DNA from: Tubulanus polymorphus
Lineage: Eukaryota > Nemertea > Palaeonemertea > Tubulaniformes > Tubulanidae
DNA: 64,000 nt
Assembly (NCBI RefSeq): GCF_964204645.1
Contig: NC_134036.1
Span: 4,080,001 to 4,144,000 of the forward strand
Reading direction: 5' to 3'
The translations under genes and the position numbers were made by a program. Each line of letters opens with the position of its first letter. The stretch's first letter is position 1. Positions 23,301 through 35,251 of the stretch are shown here, in pieces. The notes below the pieces were generated by a model. That model searched no databases, was not told the origin of the DNA, and saw only the letters and a program-made list of their open reading frames with translations.

Positions 23301-26300
23301 TCAGGTGAAGCACTGAACACATGTGAAGTGTGGATGATCAGTTTTTGAAAGCGCGCTGATGGAATGTCTAATGTCTGGCGTTTGCGATTTATTTTTGATT
23401 AGAAATGTCTCAGGTGAAGTTCTGAACACAAGCGAAGTGTGGACCCAGTTTTTGAAAGTGTGCTGATAGAATGTCTAATGCCTGGTGTTTATAAATAGTT
23501 CATTTTCGATTGAACGTGTCCAACGTGAAGTTCCGAACTTACCTTTCGAATCGTACACATTTCGCGACGGACTAATCGTCGCCTGTGCGCAGGTTTGCGT
23601 GTACATCCGGCAGGTGATCGTTTCGAAGTCGAATGTGAATGTCGTACAAGGCGAGCCCTTCATTTCCAGGCAAGATCTGTAACATTTCATCAGACAAGTA
23701 TCCATTAGCACAGCGTACGGCGTCAGTTGTTCACAGTCGCAATGGTTCCTGTAAAAGACGTCGCTTTTCGGCCCTGCAAAAACCACAGTTGGTATTAGAT
23801 ATGCAGGCGTTTTTTTTAAGGAAATGTTTCGTCTTCTCTGTTAATCGGATTTACGTGTTAAACGATATTTTTCTTGTCTATAAGTTACTTCGGCAACGCA
23901 AACTCGGGTATGATTTCTATATTATAAAACAAGCTATTGCGTCTATTCTACTCGCTGCTCTACCGCTATAGCTGTGAGGAGAGCAGGTTCGCCGAGAACC
24001 TATTGCGTCTGTTCTACTCGCTGCTCTCCCGCTACAGCTGCGAGGAGAGCGGGTTCACCGAGAACCTAACGCGTCTGTTCTACTCGCTGCTCTACCGCTA
24101 CAGCTGTGAGGAGAGGGGGTTCACCGAAAACCTATTGTCTATTGCATCTGTTCTGTACTCGCTGCTCTACTTATCAAGTTTACGTCTTTTTCTAAGTGCT
24201 AAGAACTGTACAACTAAGAACTAATCTATCGACAGAAAAAGTAATTAATACGTACTTTTCTTAGAGTACACGGTTTTCTTGATCCCAACTAGTGGAGAAT
24301 GTGTTGGGTACGCCCCGTGCAGTACGCACTGTCCCAATGACTGGTACGTGTAGGCCGTGCAGTTTAACATCCGTTGACAGGCCAGGGCGCAGTCCGAGTG
24401 CGTCAACGATAAGCTGGCGATCGCCGTATCGTTAGAAAACCACCGATCGATGTATCGATTATATAATCTCATTACACAAGTTCCTTAAACAAAAATTTAA
24501 AAAATGCAAAGAATTGTTTGCAGCTTTATCTTTTTTTTGCAACAGATATTCGAGCTTGATTTAAGGGAATCAGAGCTTGATTTGAGGGAATCAATATGGA
24601 CATTGCCACCAGTTGCATACGATATGTCGATGATGATGATGATGATGATGATGAAACAGGCACCCAAGGGGGGATGGGGTATACGGGTGTAGCGAACGAA
24701 CCCCCTAATATTTCAAGGCGCCCGTAATAAGGCGTCACAGTGTCTAAACATTCGGGCCACTATTTTTCGAAATTTGGATATAGTGTTCAGGTTTTGAGGA
24801 AAGGGTAAACCTGTAAGGGGTCATTGGTCATCGGGATCTATCTCAATTTGGTATGTACATTATATAGAAATTTACGAAGTCAAAAAGTCATTTAGAATGT
24901 AAGTGCGATTACCCTGCATGTATTCGTAGGTATAGACAACCGGGTCGTCGGTTGTCACATCCGATTTCTGACACGTGGCGTTGTGCGCCCAACAGATCGA
25001 CTGTTCTTCGTTGCACGATACGGTTTGAACCGTCGCCGAACCGAAGTCGTTCAGTGCCAGCGACTGGGCGTAGCCGGCGTAAGTATCATCGTACGCTTTT
25101 ATCACCGGGAGATCCGGCTGGCACGCCCCGTGAGTGACGGAGAACTGTCCCGCCTTGTTCTCTGAAACAAGATGAAGTCGTTTATTAAAAGTGAATCTAT
25201 TTCAGGCAAAAATCCTATCGTGTTTACATACACGCTGCTTGCCCGCTACAGCTGTGAGGAGAGGGGGTTCACTGAGAACCAATTGCGTCTGTTCTACTCG
25301 CTGCTCTCCCGCTACAGCTGTGAGGAGAGGGGGTTCACCGAGAACCTATCGCGTCTGTTCTACTCGCTGCTAATACTACTGCAGTGGGGTTTGTAAGGGA
25401 CACCGTATCAATAGAAATCAAACGAAATCCACCAATGAAATAAATAACAGGGCCGATCCCTATTTTCAGAGATCAAAAATACTACTATGCCAAACCAATA
25501 TATGGGCTCTATTCCTGTCGCCCGTATGCAAACGGAAATGCTTGAACTAATGTTAGAACGTAATGTCAGAATGTGATGGATTTCCGAAATATCAAAACAT
25601 ACCGTTTTTGACAAGCATCTTCCGTCGACGCGCGCGAAGAACGCCCTCGATTATAGCGGTTGCCAATAATTTTGTCGGTCATAAAAAATATCGGTTATAC
25701 GAAATGCAGGAAACAATTTTAATGGCAACGCATTTTGATGGTATAGGCGGTGGTTAATGCGCTTTTCAGTTTCCCGGCTCTTACTGATTGTCATCGACGT
25801 CTCCTCGAGGTTGAGGTTCGGCTGAACGTAATTCTAAATCTAGTTTTTCTACGCAGAAAATGCAAATACGCTAATACGTATGCGTAGTATTTCAGCTCGT
25901 TTAGTGGCGAACTCTTAAAGTAGTTAGCCCGAACAAAACCGGGTATTAATGTATTACGATAATATGTAGAGAATTCCGCAATGAGAACGAAAGAAACACA
26001 TTTTAAGTAAGAAAACGTTTCCGTGACCTGGCAGTTTATTAGACGTTTCGACTATATTCTCATAGTCATCTCCAGGAAATACTGAAGATTTTGAATTCGG
26101 ACTTTTTATTTTTTATTTTTTCGTTATTATCGTGTCACAACACGTAAATATAGTGTTCTATCAGTGGTGAGAGTTTTATGCATTCTCAATATAAAAGCAC
26201 TCAGATTTTAAAATCAAACCCTTTTTAGACAGTTGGGAATGTTTCTTAGATACGGTAGATATAGTTCATAGTCGTAGCCTAATTGACTAGCATTGAGCAA

Positions 26301-28336
26301 CAACCCACAAATAATTCTTATGACAACTGCTATTGTTTCATTTTATAATTGTTTTTCATATTCTGATAATTTTCCACTTGATATCTCATTTTCAAAATTA
26401 ACTCTGAAAATGGGTAGCAGAATTCCGCATGAAGCGCAAGGAAAAATAAAGAACGCAATAGCAGTTGTTTAGATGCATATTGCGGGTTTTCGCTGATCAA
26501 TCTCTCTGTTTCGCTGCCGGGCAGGTGCGGTGTTCGGTTTGGAAGGGGAATCTATAATCGAATCGAATCAAATCAAATCAAATCTACCGACCAACTGAAT
26601 AAAAAGACGATCTCTTTCTCAAGATATGTGGTTTCGGACGGTTTTTCGCTAGTCGGTATAAATACAATACGATTACCTCTTTTGAATATGAGTTTATGTC
26701 TGTAATGAGTATCCGGTTTCACACATATGGAATCGGTTGATTGTAGATCGCAGTTTTTACGCTGGTCGTAGAACGCCGCTGCGCAATCGACGTGTGCTTT
26801 GCAGAGATTCTTGCAATCGGTCAACGACTTTTTCTCGAAGACGACCACGCGATTCGATTTCAGGTCGACGTCTCCACACAACACGACATCCTTCACAACC
26901 TGGACTGGAACGGAGGGAGAAAATGATGAAACATTTGATTTGAACTTGACGGCCTGCCACGTTCCTCCCTCGCAGGGATTCGAACCTGATGGCATCGCGA
27001 GACTCTGCCGCGTTGATGGCATATAGCGAGTATATATACCACTGCGAGACTTTAGAAAATAAAGTAATTTAAACTCTAAGTTTAACTCTAACTCTATAAA
27101 CACTGTGGAACTGGATCCTATAGCATTTGCTCAAAGGTTGGTCGTCGGTTTAACAGCGAATTTAGCCATGGAAACAAATTCAATATTCAAGATATCGACT
27201 TTCCGCTGGTCAACTTTAATCAAATCCAACTAAACTAGGGGTTTCTCCACACAATCAACTCCACAACACAATGCCATAGGTGCCAATTTGCTATCTCATT
27301 ATCCTAGTTACAAAATATCTAATCCTTCTTAACTTAGCTTAGAATTTTGTGTGGTTTCGCGGTAACCTTGTTTTTTGTTGTTTTAACAAGTTGTCTTAGT
27401 TCGGAAACATGCTGTGAGTTTTACATGCTTCGTTATTTCATTTTGCTTCTGACTTCATAGTCAACAGCCGAACAGTTGTGGTTTCGTTTTGTTAAATTCA
27501 ATCGTGTAAAATTCTATTGTGGGTCTTCTTAATTCAACTTCGATCAACTTCTATCGTTGACCCATTTCTATAAGTTCGGACAATGAAAATGCAATTAAGC
27601 TGAATACTCTTGATCTGCGCGTTCTCTCTCTCTCCTGACGCGGGTTTATCCGATATATTTGTATCGGAATTACACGTACTTTAAAGCGAAGCGGAAATCT
27701 ACGCGCTGTTTCACTTTCGTTTACCGCTAAAAGCGGGATATCGGCTTTTTTAGTGGAATCGGAGAGAAGCCTACTTTTTCGTACTCGCGCTCTACTCGAG
27801 TCGTCATATTATACGTGCGTTGCGATATCGATAATTTCCTAAGCAATCCATGATTCGAGGCAGTTTCTTTTTTCATTTTTACACTCCTTTCGAAAATGAA
27901 AGAATATAGAATCACACGCTCTTTAGAACCATAAAATGCAGATATCGGATATCGGCATAAGTATAGCACTTTTCGACGAGTTTATTTTCCAGCGGTAAAT
28001 AAACCGGAATCGTCAACAATTCCCTCAAAAATTACCTTAGGGTAACGAATCTGCGAAATATTTAAAAGATTGCTCGCCATGATTGCGAGTATTCTTAGAT
28101 TTAAACAGCTCGTCAAAAATGCGATATCTTAGCAATCGCCACGTTCTTTTTTAAAAAGGCGTGTTGTACACGTTAACGCACGAATTTAAGAATGTAGATT
28201 CGAAAAATGAAAATAAATCCGCGTACTTACACGTGTCATCTGTGACCACTTCTTCGGTAAGAAGAGCCCCTACTAGTAAAATCGGCGTTAGAAGAATCGT
28301 TATCGCCGAGCTTAAGTCTTGTCGCCGTCTCGCCAT
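20365..28336 (-). CDS. Secreted protein with eight PAN/apple-like modules
   Basis: The minus-strand exons, 5' to 3', are 28231-28336 (signal peptide; MARRRQDLSS then a hydrophobic core), 26677-26904, 24913-25161, 24256-24483, 23543-23773, 22532-22765, 21628-21867, 20975-21199 and 20376-20630. Every internal exon is a multiple of 3 (225-255 nt) and all introns are phase 1, so each exon is a removable module of 75-85 residues. Modules show apple/PAN-like spacing, for example DCALACQRMLNCTAYTY and LTDCKNLCKAHVDCAAAFY. PAN domains bind protein or carbohydrate outside the cell. There is no transmembrane segment. After the last module the frame reads three residues to TAA at 20365, but GTATGT at 20371-20375 is also a good donor, so a further exon is possible. 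The total is about 668 residues if it ends there. The start ATG at 28336 has a good Kozak context. Confidence 0.8.
20650..20920. repeat. Fold-back/hairpin family copy in PAN-gene intron
   Basis: This carries ATGTGTAGAAAATTCC, AAATGTTTCCTTGAGCT and CCTGAAGATGACTATCAG, the same string of motifs seen at 6090-6440 and 25950-26170. It has inverted copies of the AACTACTAGCTC-type end. Confidence 0.65.
21250..21510 (+). repeat. 66-bp minisatellite, array 1
   Basis: Three to four units of about 66 bp (TCTGTTCTACTCGCTGCTC, CCGCTACAGCTGTGAG, GGTTCACCGAGAACCTATTG) lie in an intron of the PAN-module gene. In this array the plus-strand reading frame is broken by TAG after TGTGAG. Confidence 0.9.
22340..22470 (+). 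repeat. B-box repeat fragment
   Basis: CATCAGGTTCGAATCCCC is followed by GGCAGAGTCTC and a decayed second copy CCAGGTGTGAATCCC. It belongs to the family at 2350-2870. It is intronic in the PAN-module gene. Confidence 0.65.
23130..23535 (-). repeat. Dispersed 109-bp satellite, locus 5
   Basis: Three to four reverse units. The TTTTCAATTAGGAATG-type centres begin near 23283, 23392 and 23503, which sets the period. The array abuts the 3' end of the exon at 23543-23773, with the donor only a few bases away. Confidence 0.9.
23937..24170 (+). repeat. 66-bp minisatellite, array 2
   Basis: Three and a half units with unit starts at 23941, 24007 and 24073. The plus strand stays open as 22-residue repeats (LLSRYSCEESGFTENL). 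It is intronic in the PAN-module gene. Confidence 0.92.
24621..24654. repeat. (ATG)n microsatellite
   Basis: A short run of ATG/GAT trinucleotides in an intron of the PAN-module gene. Confidence 0.9.
25225..25385 (+). repeat. 66-bp minisatellite, array 3
   Basis: Two and a half units nearly identical to those at 23937-24170 (GCTACAGCTGTGAGGAGAGG, TTCACCGAGAACC). They lie in the intron upstream of the exon at 24913-25161 in gene order. Confidence 0.9.
25950..26170. repeat. Fold-back/hairpin family copy
   Basis: It contains TATGTAGAGAATTCCGCAAT, AAACGTTTCCGTGACCTGG, TTTCGACTATATTCTCATAG and a terminal complement near 26120-26160 (TTATTATCGTGTCACAACAC). This is the same motif order as at 6090-6440. 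Confidence 0.65.
26945..27020 (-). repeat. Single B-box repeat unit
   Basis: On the minus strand it reads CATCAGGTTCGAATCCCTGC, preceded by GGCAGAGTCTCGCGATG. This is the same unit as the 51-bp array at 2350-2870, here as one copy in the first intron of the PAN-module gene. Confidence 0.85.
27021..28230. other. First intron of PAN-module gene, no other gene seen
   Basis: The sequence between the signal-peptide exon and module 1 has no recognised exon. A CTCAAAGGTTGGTCG word near 27130 resembles the end of the MITE at 8549-8671. Confidence 0.5.
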
Positions 28337-28469
28337 CGTGACGGCAGTTCTGCGTGTAAACGGAGCTGATTCTGTCCGCAATCGATTCTTTGTTTTGATC
28401 CAATTTTCCGTGTTCAATGATTAATGGAGAAAAAGCATAGATTTTTCAATGTTTGATTTTTTAATGTAC

Positions 28470-29060
28470 ATCATTATCAAACTCAGATATCGCTCGTAAG
28501 ACGAAAGAGCCAATTGGAGCGGAGTGTACTGTACCATCCAACTCAGATATCACTCTCAAGTCGAAAGATCCAACTGGAGCTGAGTTTACTGTACCATCCG
28601 ACTCAGATATTGCTCTCTAGTCAAAAGATCAGACTTGAGCGGAGTCTACTGTATCATCCAACTCAAATATCACTCTCGGGTCAAAAGATCATGAGCTGAG
28701 TCTACTGTACCATCCAACTCAGATATCACTCTCAAGTCGAAAGATCATGAGCTGAGTCTACTGTACCATCCAACTCAGATATCACTCTCTAGTTGAATTC
28801 GAATCTACAAGGTGAAAAATTCCCAGATCCGACTTGAGTTTTAAGTCGACTACAGCATTATTCCCAATTCAGATCGTGCTTGAGTTTGGATATTTACAGT
28901 CCAGAAAGATCCGACTTGAACGGGGTCTGCTCTACCGTCCAACTCAGATATCACCCTCAAGTCAAAAGACCCGACTTGAGTCGAGTCCACTGTACAATCC
29001 AACTTGCGTATCACTCTCAAATTAAAAGATCCGATTTGATCGGAATATTTTCGGAATATG
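28470..29060. repeat. 60-bp minisatellite upstream of PAN-module gene
   Basis: Eight to nine imperfect units of 50-60 bp with CATCCAACTCAGATATCACT, CTCAAGTCGAAAGATC and GGAGTCTACTGTAC. The array begins about 130 bases upstream of the probable start codon, so it overlaps the likely promoter region. Confidence 0.9.
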
Positions 29061-30654
29061 TGCCGCTGTCTGCGTTTTAGCGCTGAATATCGGTACGAAA
29101 ACTCGAATGGGCGCGTTTCGGACCGTGTTCAGCTAGAAAACGATTCGTTGAAACGAATGAAAGCGGATGCGCGAACGTCGTGATCGGCTGCGTTGATTCG
29201 ACGAACCTACGCTTATCAATACATACTCCGCGCCACAAAGTGTATAAAATCGAAGATACATAGGTCGTAATTTACATGTTTTTCATTTGCGAATTAATTT
29301 ACTGAGAAAGAAATAGAAGTATTTATATAAAGTTGAACCGTCTAGACTTTTATCCACTGTACAATATCGCTTAACTTACTGGAAGGCTTTTATCTTTTAT
29401 CTTGAGTTTTCTACGATGTTTTGTTCGAAATATTTCTTCTAGGAAACAAATCCCCTATATTAATTAATTAATTTTATCGCTATTTTCTCAATATCACCCA
29501 TGAAATCATCGATGTGAACGATTTTTCGGGGGTTGACTGTTAAACAGCATTAGTTCGATGAAGCTTTTTACTATACACACTATAGGCAAGCTCGTAATTC
29601 AGATAATGTCAGACCTAAATTTCTACTACATTGCGTGTCTACAAGTTTATCGATTTGATACCAGCTTAACGCAGCTCTTCTTCCGACTATTGTCAAGGCA
29701 TCTACGCAAAAAACAACTAATACGTCGTGATCGAGTCGATACCGAGAAAATGTTCGTGTTCTTCCCTAAAAGCGTCGCGTGCAGGGCATCAGGGCATCAA
29801 ATCCGTTTCGGATTCGGTTCGAACGTCCACCCTGATGTCGGCATAAAGAAAATATGGCCACGCTTCCAAACCTAATCGATTTGAGGCCAGATTTACAGGA
29901 AAAAGAAGCAAATTTCTTTTTTTCACCACGAATGTGCCACGATTTGTGAAATTGCGTACGATTTAGAAATATTCTCAGCCGTAGCACTCCCAGGAATCAC
30001 GACTTAAACTCCGTGCCGTTGGCGAGTACACCTTACAAAAAGTTCACTTCCTCGAAAATCGAACCCCTCCGAATTAATGGCTGCGAGCCTGGGACATCCG
30101 CCCGGATTACCGTATCATTAAACTTGTGTATAAGTCGGATCGGTCTTAATTGGCCCGAACTTTTTCCGTTCGTTTTCCTTACAAGGAAATTATGTCTCGA
30201 AAGTTGTAAGTAAAAAAGTCGCCTAAATCGGACAAAATGTTTGATATCCAAAATGCTAAAATGAAGGAATTTGTTTTTGTTCTAGTTGTCACCTTCAGTA
30301 GTATCCGGAAACTCAACTTGGCATCGAACGTATGAAATTCTGAATTTGTTTCTATCTAAAAAAATGCTGACTTCAAAATTGTAGGCTATATCGCGATACA
30401 CTTTACAATGATATACGTATATATTTATATTTTGCGGAGTGGGCGCTGATTGAATTAGGTTTCGAATTCATTAAGTTCGTAAGTACGCGCGTTGTGAATA
30501 GAAACCGCTTACAAGCGGCGAAAACACAATTGAAAACTGTAAATTGTAAATTTGTGCGTTCTTCATTCACTGGATTAGGGAAGTGAAATCGATGTATTCA
30601 GTAAAGTTGTGAGCGGCGCAGTAGACGCGCAAGGTTCGTCGACAGCTCAGCGAG
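29061..30654. other. Spacer and 5' flank of GPCR 1
   Basis: No exon is recognised. The last bases before the start codon (GACAGCTCAGCGAG) resemble the leader of the two paralogous GPCRs (GCACAGCTTCGCGAG on their strand), so the 5' UTR end is conserved. Confidence 0.5.
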
Positions 30655-31737
30655 ATGTTCGATAACGCTACAATAATTACCACGGTGACGACGCTGAAGC
30701 TCACCCGATGCCAGAAGTTTGAAACTCGCCCAGTTCAATGGATACTAAAATTCAGCGTTTTCACGTATTTATGCTGGTATCTACCGGCGTCCGTGCTGGG
30801 TATAGTATTCAACGCGTTCACGCTGTCGGTTCTAAAACGATTCAAATCTGATAACTATTTTCTCATCAAAGTCCTAGCTGTAAACGATCTTCTGTTTATG
30901 ATCGCGACGTTCGTTCTGTATCCGCTGAGAACTGCGCACATTTACGCCGTTTTGGGCGATATTTTGTTTCGCATGGGTGATTGGCGTTTTGGCGTAATTT
31001 TCATCTCGGCGGCCTTGCCGTTTTTCTACATGTTTCAGATGACGCGTAACTGGTGCACTGTACTGCTCAGTCTAGAGCGGTTAATCGTCGTATTGTTTCC
31101 AATAAAATCTCGTAAATTGCCCAAGAAGTTTATATCGGTTTGTGCGATGGCTTTTATTTTGCTGCTCAGCTTTTGTGGCCATTTTATTCACTTTTTGCCT
31201 CCACAGCATATCATACTCATGGAATGTCCCGATCATTGGCCCTACATTACAATCCGCCATAGGACATTTCGATATTGGCTACATTGGCGTCATCGGCTTA
31301 ACTATTGGCGGTTTAGGGTTTCCGTTCAATTTTTTTTCTTTTATCTGACCGTCACTATTCCGATTTGTCTTTTAGTCGTCATCAATGTAATGCTTATTTC
31401 GGCGACATTTTTTCGTCGGGTCACTCGACGTTCAAAGCTCGGCGTAACCGACGAATCGTCCAGGAGGGAAATGAGGGTTCTAAGAATGGTCTTATCCGTA
31501 ATTGCGTTGTATATTATTTGTGAAGGTTTCGGATTTTTCGATCGTTTAAACGCTTTTGGAATCATTGGGAAGCTTCCGGCTATGAGATTGATAACTTTAG
31601 GATTTTCCATCGTCGATTCGTCAGTAAATTTTATCGTTTATTGTGCGACTAATGAACAATTTCGAAAAGTGGCGGTTGAAATTTTAGATACCTTGCTTCA
31701 TAAACGAGTCGTGATCAAAGCCCCTGCACGTCTATGA
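30655..31737 (+). CDS. Rhodopsin-like orphan GPCR 1, intronless
   Basis: A single uninterrupted frame of 360 residues with seven hydrophobic segments. Class A landmarks: N53 in TM1, LAVND with D78 in TM2, LSLERL (E141-R142) in place of DRY at the end of TM3, and SSVNFIVYC in place of NPxxY in TM7. The N-terminus is short with one N-glycosylation site (NAT). The cysteine usually found at the top of TM3 is not seen, so the canonical disulphide may be absent. The second extracellular loop is unusually rich in Trp, His and Arg (RYWLHWRHRLNYWR). The general form resembles the FMRFamide/neuropeptide-type receptors expanded in lophotrochozoans, but the ligand is unknown. It is about 90% like GPCRs 2 and 3 through most of the protein, by eye. 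It stands in opposite orientation to them. Confidence 0.9.
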   Translation: MFDNATIITTVTTLKLTRCQKFETRPVQWILKFSVFTYLCWYLPASVLGIVFNAFTLSVLKRFKSDNYFLIKVLAVNDLLFMIATFVLYPLRTAHIYAVLGDILFRMGDWRFGVIFISAALPFFYMFQMTRNWCTVLLSLERLIVVLFPIKSRKLPKKFISVCAMAFILLLSFCGHFIHFLPPQHIILMECPDHWPYITIRHRTFRYWLHWRHRLNYWRFRVSVQFFFFYLTVTIPICLLVVINVMLISATFFRRVTRRSKLGVTDESSRREMRVLRMVLSVIALYIICEGFGFFDRLNAFGIIGKLPAMRLITLGFSIVDSSVNFIVYCATNEQFRKVAVEILDTLLHKRVVIKAPARL

Positions 31738-34080
31738 AAACATATTTGCCCAGTCAAGTCCCACTTGCCCTATAATTTTGGCCATTTGTGAAAATCGTTT
31801 AAAACCATACTATTATGGGTTGCAGGGTGCCTCCCAGAAAAGGGTATAAATATCACACTTTCTAAATGTACATTAAAAAATTCGGGAACATATTTGATTC
31901 ATGGAGCTTTTTATAGAGCCCACGTGGTGGAATAACAACTAGCTAAAAATTACCAGTTAACGATTGACGAATGCCGAGACCACGTGATAGTGTCTTTTTC
32001 TTTTCCTCTAAATTAAATTGTAGAAATTTCGGCGGTTTGAATTTTGCATCGAATTTAGAAATTCGAATTATTGAAGTTGAAATATTTCCGAGAGACGAGC
32101 ACTAACTCTAAGTCTGTGCTCTGAAAATATTCCAGTCTCAGGTCGCGTGAGCTCCTTTAAATCCCTACTTTCAGTATCGACTCTACAGTCACACGCTGTT
32201 ACTGGACAGAGAGTGAGAGTTCCCCTAGTGTTGGTCAATGGATGGCCACGTACGTGCGTATGGCACTCCATTGTGAGTTAGTTCATACGCACATATGCGA
32301 ACGGGAAAGCCGACTCCTCTGAAAACAATGCATTTTCCAGACTGGTTGCTGGTCTTAATTTTCTTGAAAAAGGGTATATCCTCCGTGCTCGCGCGGAGAA
32401 ACAATTATGTACACGAATCTTTGAGAAATAATACGCACCATTCGTAAATATCTGACAAATAGTAATATACCCACATCGCCCGCCGTGCTATATCATAATA
32501 ATCTACTAGCAATATTTTCTACAGAATATTTAAGTCATGTAAGAAACGTGCGGATGAAAATTCCAGCTTCATTTCGCGGGTATATTTGACTTTTTATTTA
32601 TTAAACAAAAATATGTATATAAGGTCGACCGAACGTCCACATCTGCCCAACGGAAGGGGATGTAAGGGGTCAAAACTTCAATCAAACTATAACTGATCAA
32701 TCGAACAAGTAGGATGGAAAATTTCCGATCCCTATTTCAAGATCAAAGACACTATTTCGAACAAACTTAGACCCAGACCCGCAATGTTGCGAGTAAGAGT
32801 TAACTCCGAATTAAAATCAGTTCATTTTCAATGCCTTAACTCTCAAAAGCCAAATCGTAACTCATAACTTAGGAACTGGATCCCGAAGCTTCTGTAGCGC
32901 CCGCAATACGATGTTGTTATACGATAATTTCTAACTATCAGTTTTGTTTCAAATATTTGGGCATACGAGGTTTTGCGGAATTACATGGAAATTTACTTTT
33001 TTCGTAACATCGTTTTCGCCATTGTTTATCAATCGGCGCACGATATACGCGCGTGAGTAGTTGTTCTAAAGCCTAAATACTCAAACGTTTCTTTCTATTA
33101 TTTTCAAATTACCAGGGAGAAAATATCGACACCTATTCATAAACTCGGTTTTTGAGTTATCTTTCGATATGACGATTATGATATACGTTTGACGATACGG
33201 TACGACGGTAAAGTGCTCCTGACGCGTTCCTTTGAAATACAACTAGAAAGTCATTGAATTGATGTTACATTATTGGACGTTACGAATATGTGGTATTGAT
33301 GAAGATGTATCGGAACTAGTCAGTCTACCTAGCAGTGAGTCGTAGGCTAGAGTAGAACATCGGTAACTAGCCGGGTACGGCGGGCTCGCTACGAGAGGCC
33401 GCTATATCCGTCTGGCGGCCTCTCGTAGGGCGCTATAGTTGCCGCTAATCGGCGATAAACCCAGTGCGTCGAGTTGCTTGTCGACATAAGTCAGCCTTAA
33501 GCCGTATCGTCCAGAAGTATATATGTTATTCGGTAAGAAATAACTGAATTGTCTTTGAAACTTGAGACGAGAAATTCTAAGTGTATATATGTACATATCC
33601 GTTATATCGTTAGAGCTATATCCGAGTTCGTTTCCTGACCATCTCACGTTCGATCAATTCGTGTAAAGACTTTCTTTGATTTTTATCGGCCGAACTCGGT
33701 TCAGAGTACTGTGGCCGATCCAAACCGTAATGATGAAGTACAGGCACAGTAGCGTTGGGATATCGGCCGCTCATTTTCATCGATAACAAGTTGCCTTCTT
33801 TTTTCGCTCGCTTCGTGCAATTCGTCAGATTAGATTACAATACAACTAAGTTCAGCAGTATACGCCAAATTGTTCCTACGATACTGTATCAATATGGATG
33901 TATCCTTAGAGCGAATTAACTCTTCTTAGGTGTGAATCAATTCTTTTTCTTTTTGAGGGTCCTGTTTTATATAAAATAGACCCCTTCAAGTCTAATTTAC
34001 TGTATTTTGTATTTTGCATTTATGTACATTATGCTGTGAATTATCAGGTTCGAACCGTGTTATACTTCATAATATGACTT
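31738..34080. other. Spacer between divergent GPCR copies, no gene seen
   Basis: No exon or recognised motif is found on either strand over 2.3 kb. A short inverted repeat near 33387-33425 (CGAGAGGCCGC / GGCGGCCTCTCG) is the only clear structure. Confidence 0.5.
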
Positions 34081-35181
34081 TTAACTAACGTATACACTTG
34101 CTAGCCTTGTCGGCCATGGTTTTGACATCACGATGGAAGTTAAAATGCTAACGGCTACTTTTCTGAACTTTGCATTAGTCGCGCAATAAACGATAAAGTT
34201 TACTGACGAATCGACGATAGAAAATCCCAACGCTATATGCGTCACACCCGTGAACTTGTGAACATACCCAAAACTGCTTAAACGATCGAAAAATCCGAAA
34301 CCTTCACAAATAATATACAACGCAATTACGGATAAAACCATTCTTAAAACCCTCATTTCCCTCCTGGACGATTCGTCGGTTACACCGAGCTTTGAACGTC
34401 GAGTGACCCGACGAAAAAATGTTGCCGAAATAAGAATTACATTGATGACGACTAAAAGACAAATCGGAATAGTGACGGTCAGATAAAAGAAAAAATATCT
34501 ATCGGATATTCCATACCGCCAATAGTTAAGCCGATGACGCCAATGTAGCCAATATTGAAATGTCCTATGACGGATTGTGATGTAGGGCCAATGATCGGGA
34601 CATTTCATGAATATGATATGCTGAGGGGGTAAAAAGTGAATAAAATGGCCACAAAAGCTGAGCAGCGAAATTAGCGTCATCGCACAAACCGATATCAACT
34701 TCTTTGGAATTTTACGAGATTTTATTGGAAACAATACGACGATTAACCGCTCTAGACTGAGCAGTACAGTGCACCAGTTACGCGTCGTCTGAAATATGTA
34801 GAAAAACGGCAAGGCCACCGAGATAAGAATTACGCCAAATCGCCATTCGTTCACGCGAAACAAAATATCGCCCAAAACGGCGTAAATATACCCAGTTCTC
34901 AGCGGATACAGAACGAACGTCGCGATCATAAACAGAAGATCGTTTACAGCTAGGACTTTGATGAGAAAATAGTTATCAGATTTGAATCGTTCAAGAACCG
35001 ACAGCGTGAACGCGTTGAATACTATACCCAGCACGGACGCCGGTAGATACCAGCATAAATACGTGAAAACGCTGAATTTCAGTATCCATTGAACTGGGCG
35101 AGCTTCGAACTTCTGGCATCGGGTGAGTTTCAACACCGTCGACGCTGCATCGCTCGCTATTGTTGTTACGTTATCGGACAT
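34081..35181 (-). CDS. Rhodopsin-like orphan GPCR 2, intronless
   Basis: A single-exon frame of 366 residues. It shares with GPCR 1 the N-terminal LTRCQKFEARPVQWILKFS segment, LAVNDLL in TM2, LSLERL after TM3 and SSVNFIVYC in TM7. It differs mainly in the N-terminal few residues, the second extracellular loop and the C-tail (KPWPTRLASVYVS). It is the downstream member of a tandem pair with GPCR 3; start codons are 2,431 bases apart. More than 500 bases of 5' flank are also shared, so the promoter was duplicated with the gene. It is expected at the plasma membrane; ligand and G protein are unknown. Confidence 0.9.
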   Translation of the reverse strand: MSDNVTTIASDAASTVLKLTRCQKFEARPVQWILKFSVFTYLCWYLPASVLGIVFNAFTLSVLERFKSDNYFLIKVLAVNDLLFMIATFVLYPLRTGYIYAVLGDILFRVNEWRFGVILISVALPFFYIFQTTRNWCTVLLSLERLIVVLFPIKSRKIPKKLISVCAMTLISLLSFCGHFIHFLPPQHIIFMKCPDHWPYITIRHRTFQYWLHWRHRLNYWRYGISDRYFFFYLTVTIPICLLVVINVILISATFFRRVTRRSKLGVTDESSRREMRVLRMVLSVIALYIICEGFGFFDRLSSFGYVHKFTGVTHIALGFSIVDSSVNFIVYCATNAKFRKVAVSILTSIVMSKPWPTRLASVYVS

Positions 35182-35251
35182 CTCGCGAAGCTGTGCAGCG
35201 ATCTCTCTGTCTATGAGGCTGTTCTCTCTAGTTTATCCGATACATCGGTTC

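Noticed and set aside
23937-25385. Plus-strand protein made of 22-residue repeats
   Set aside because: It lies antisense in introns, another array has an in-frame TAG, and there is no start or flanking exon.
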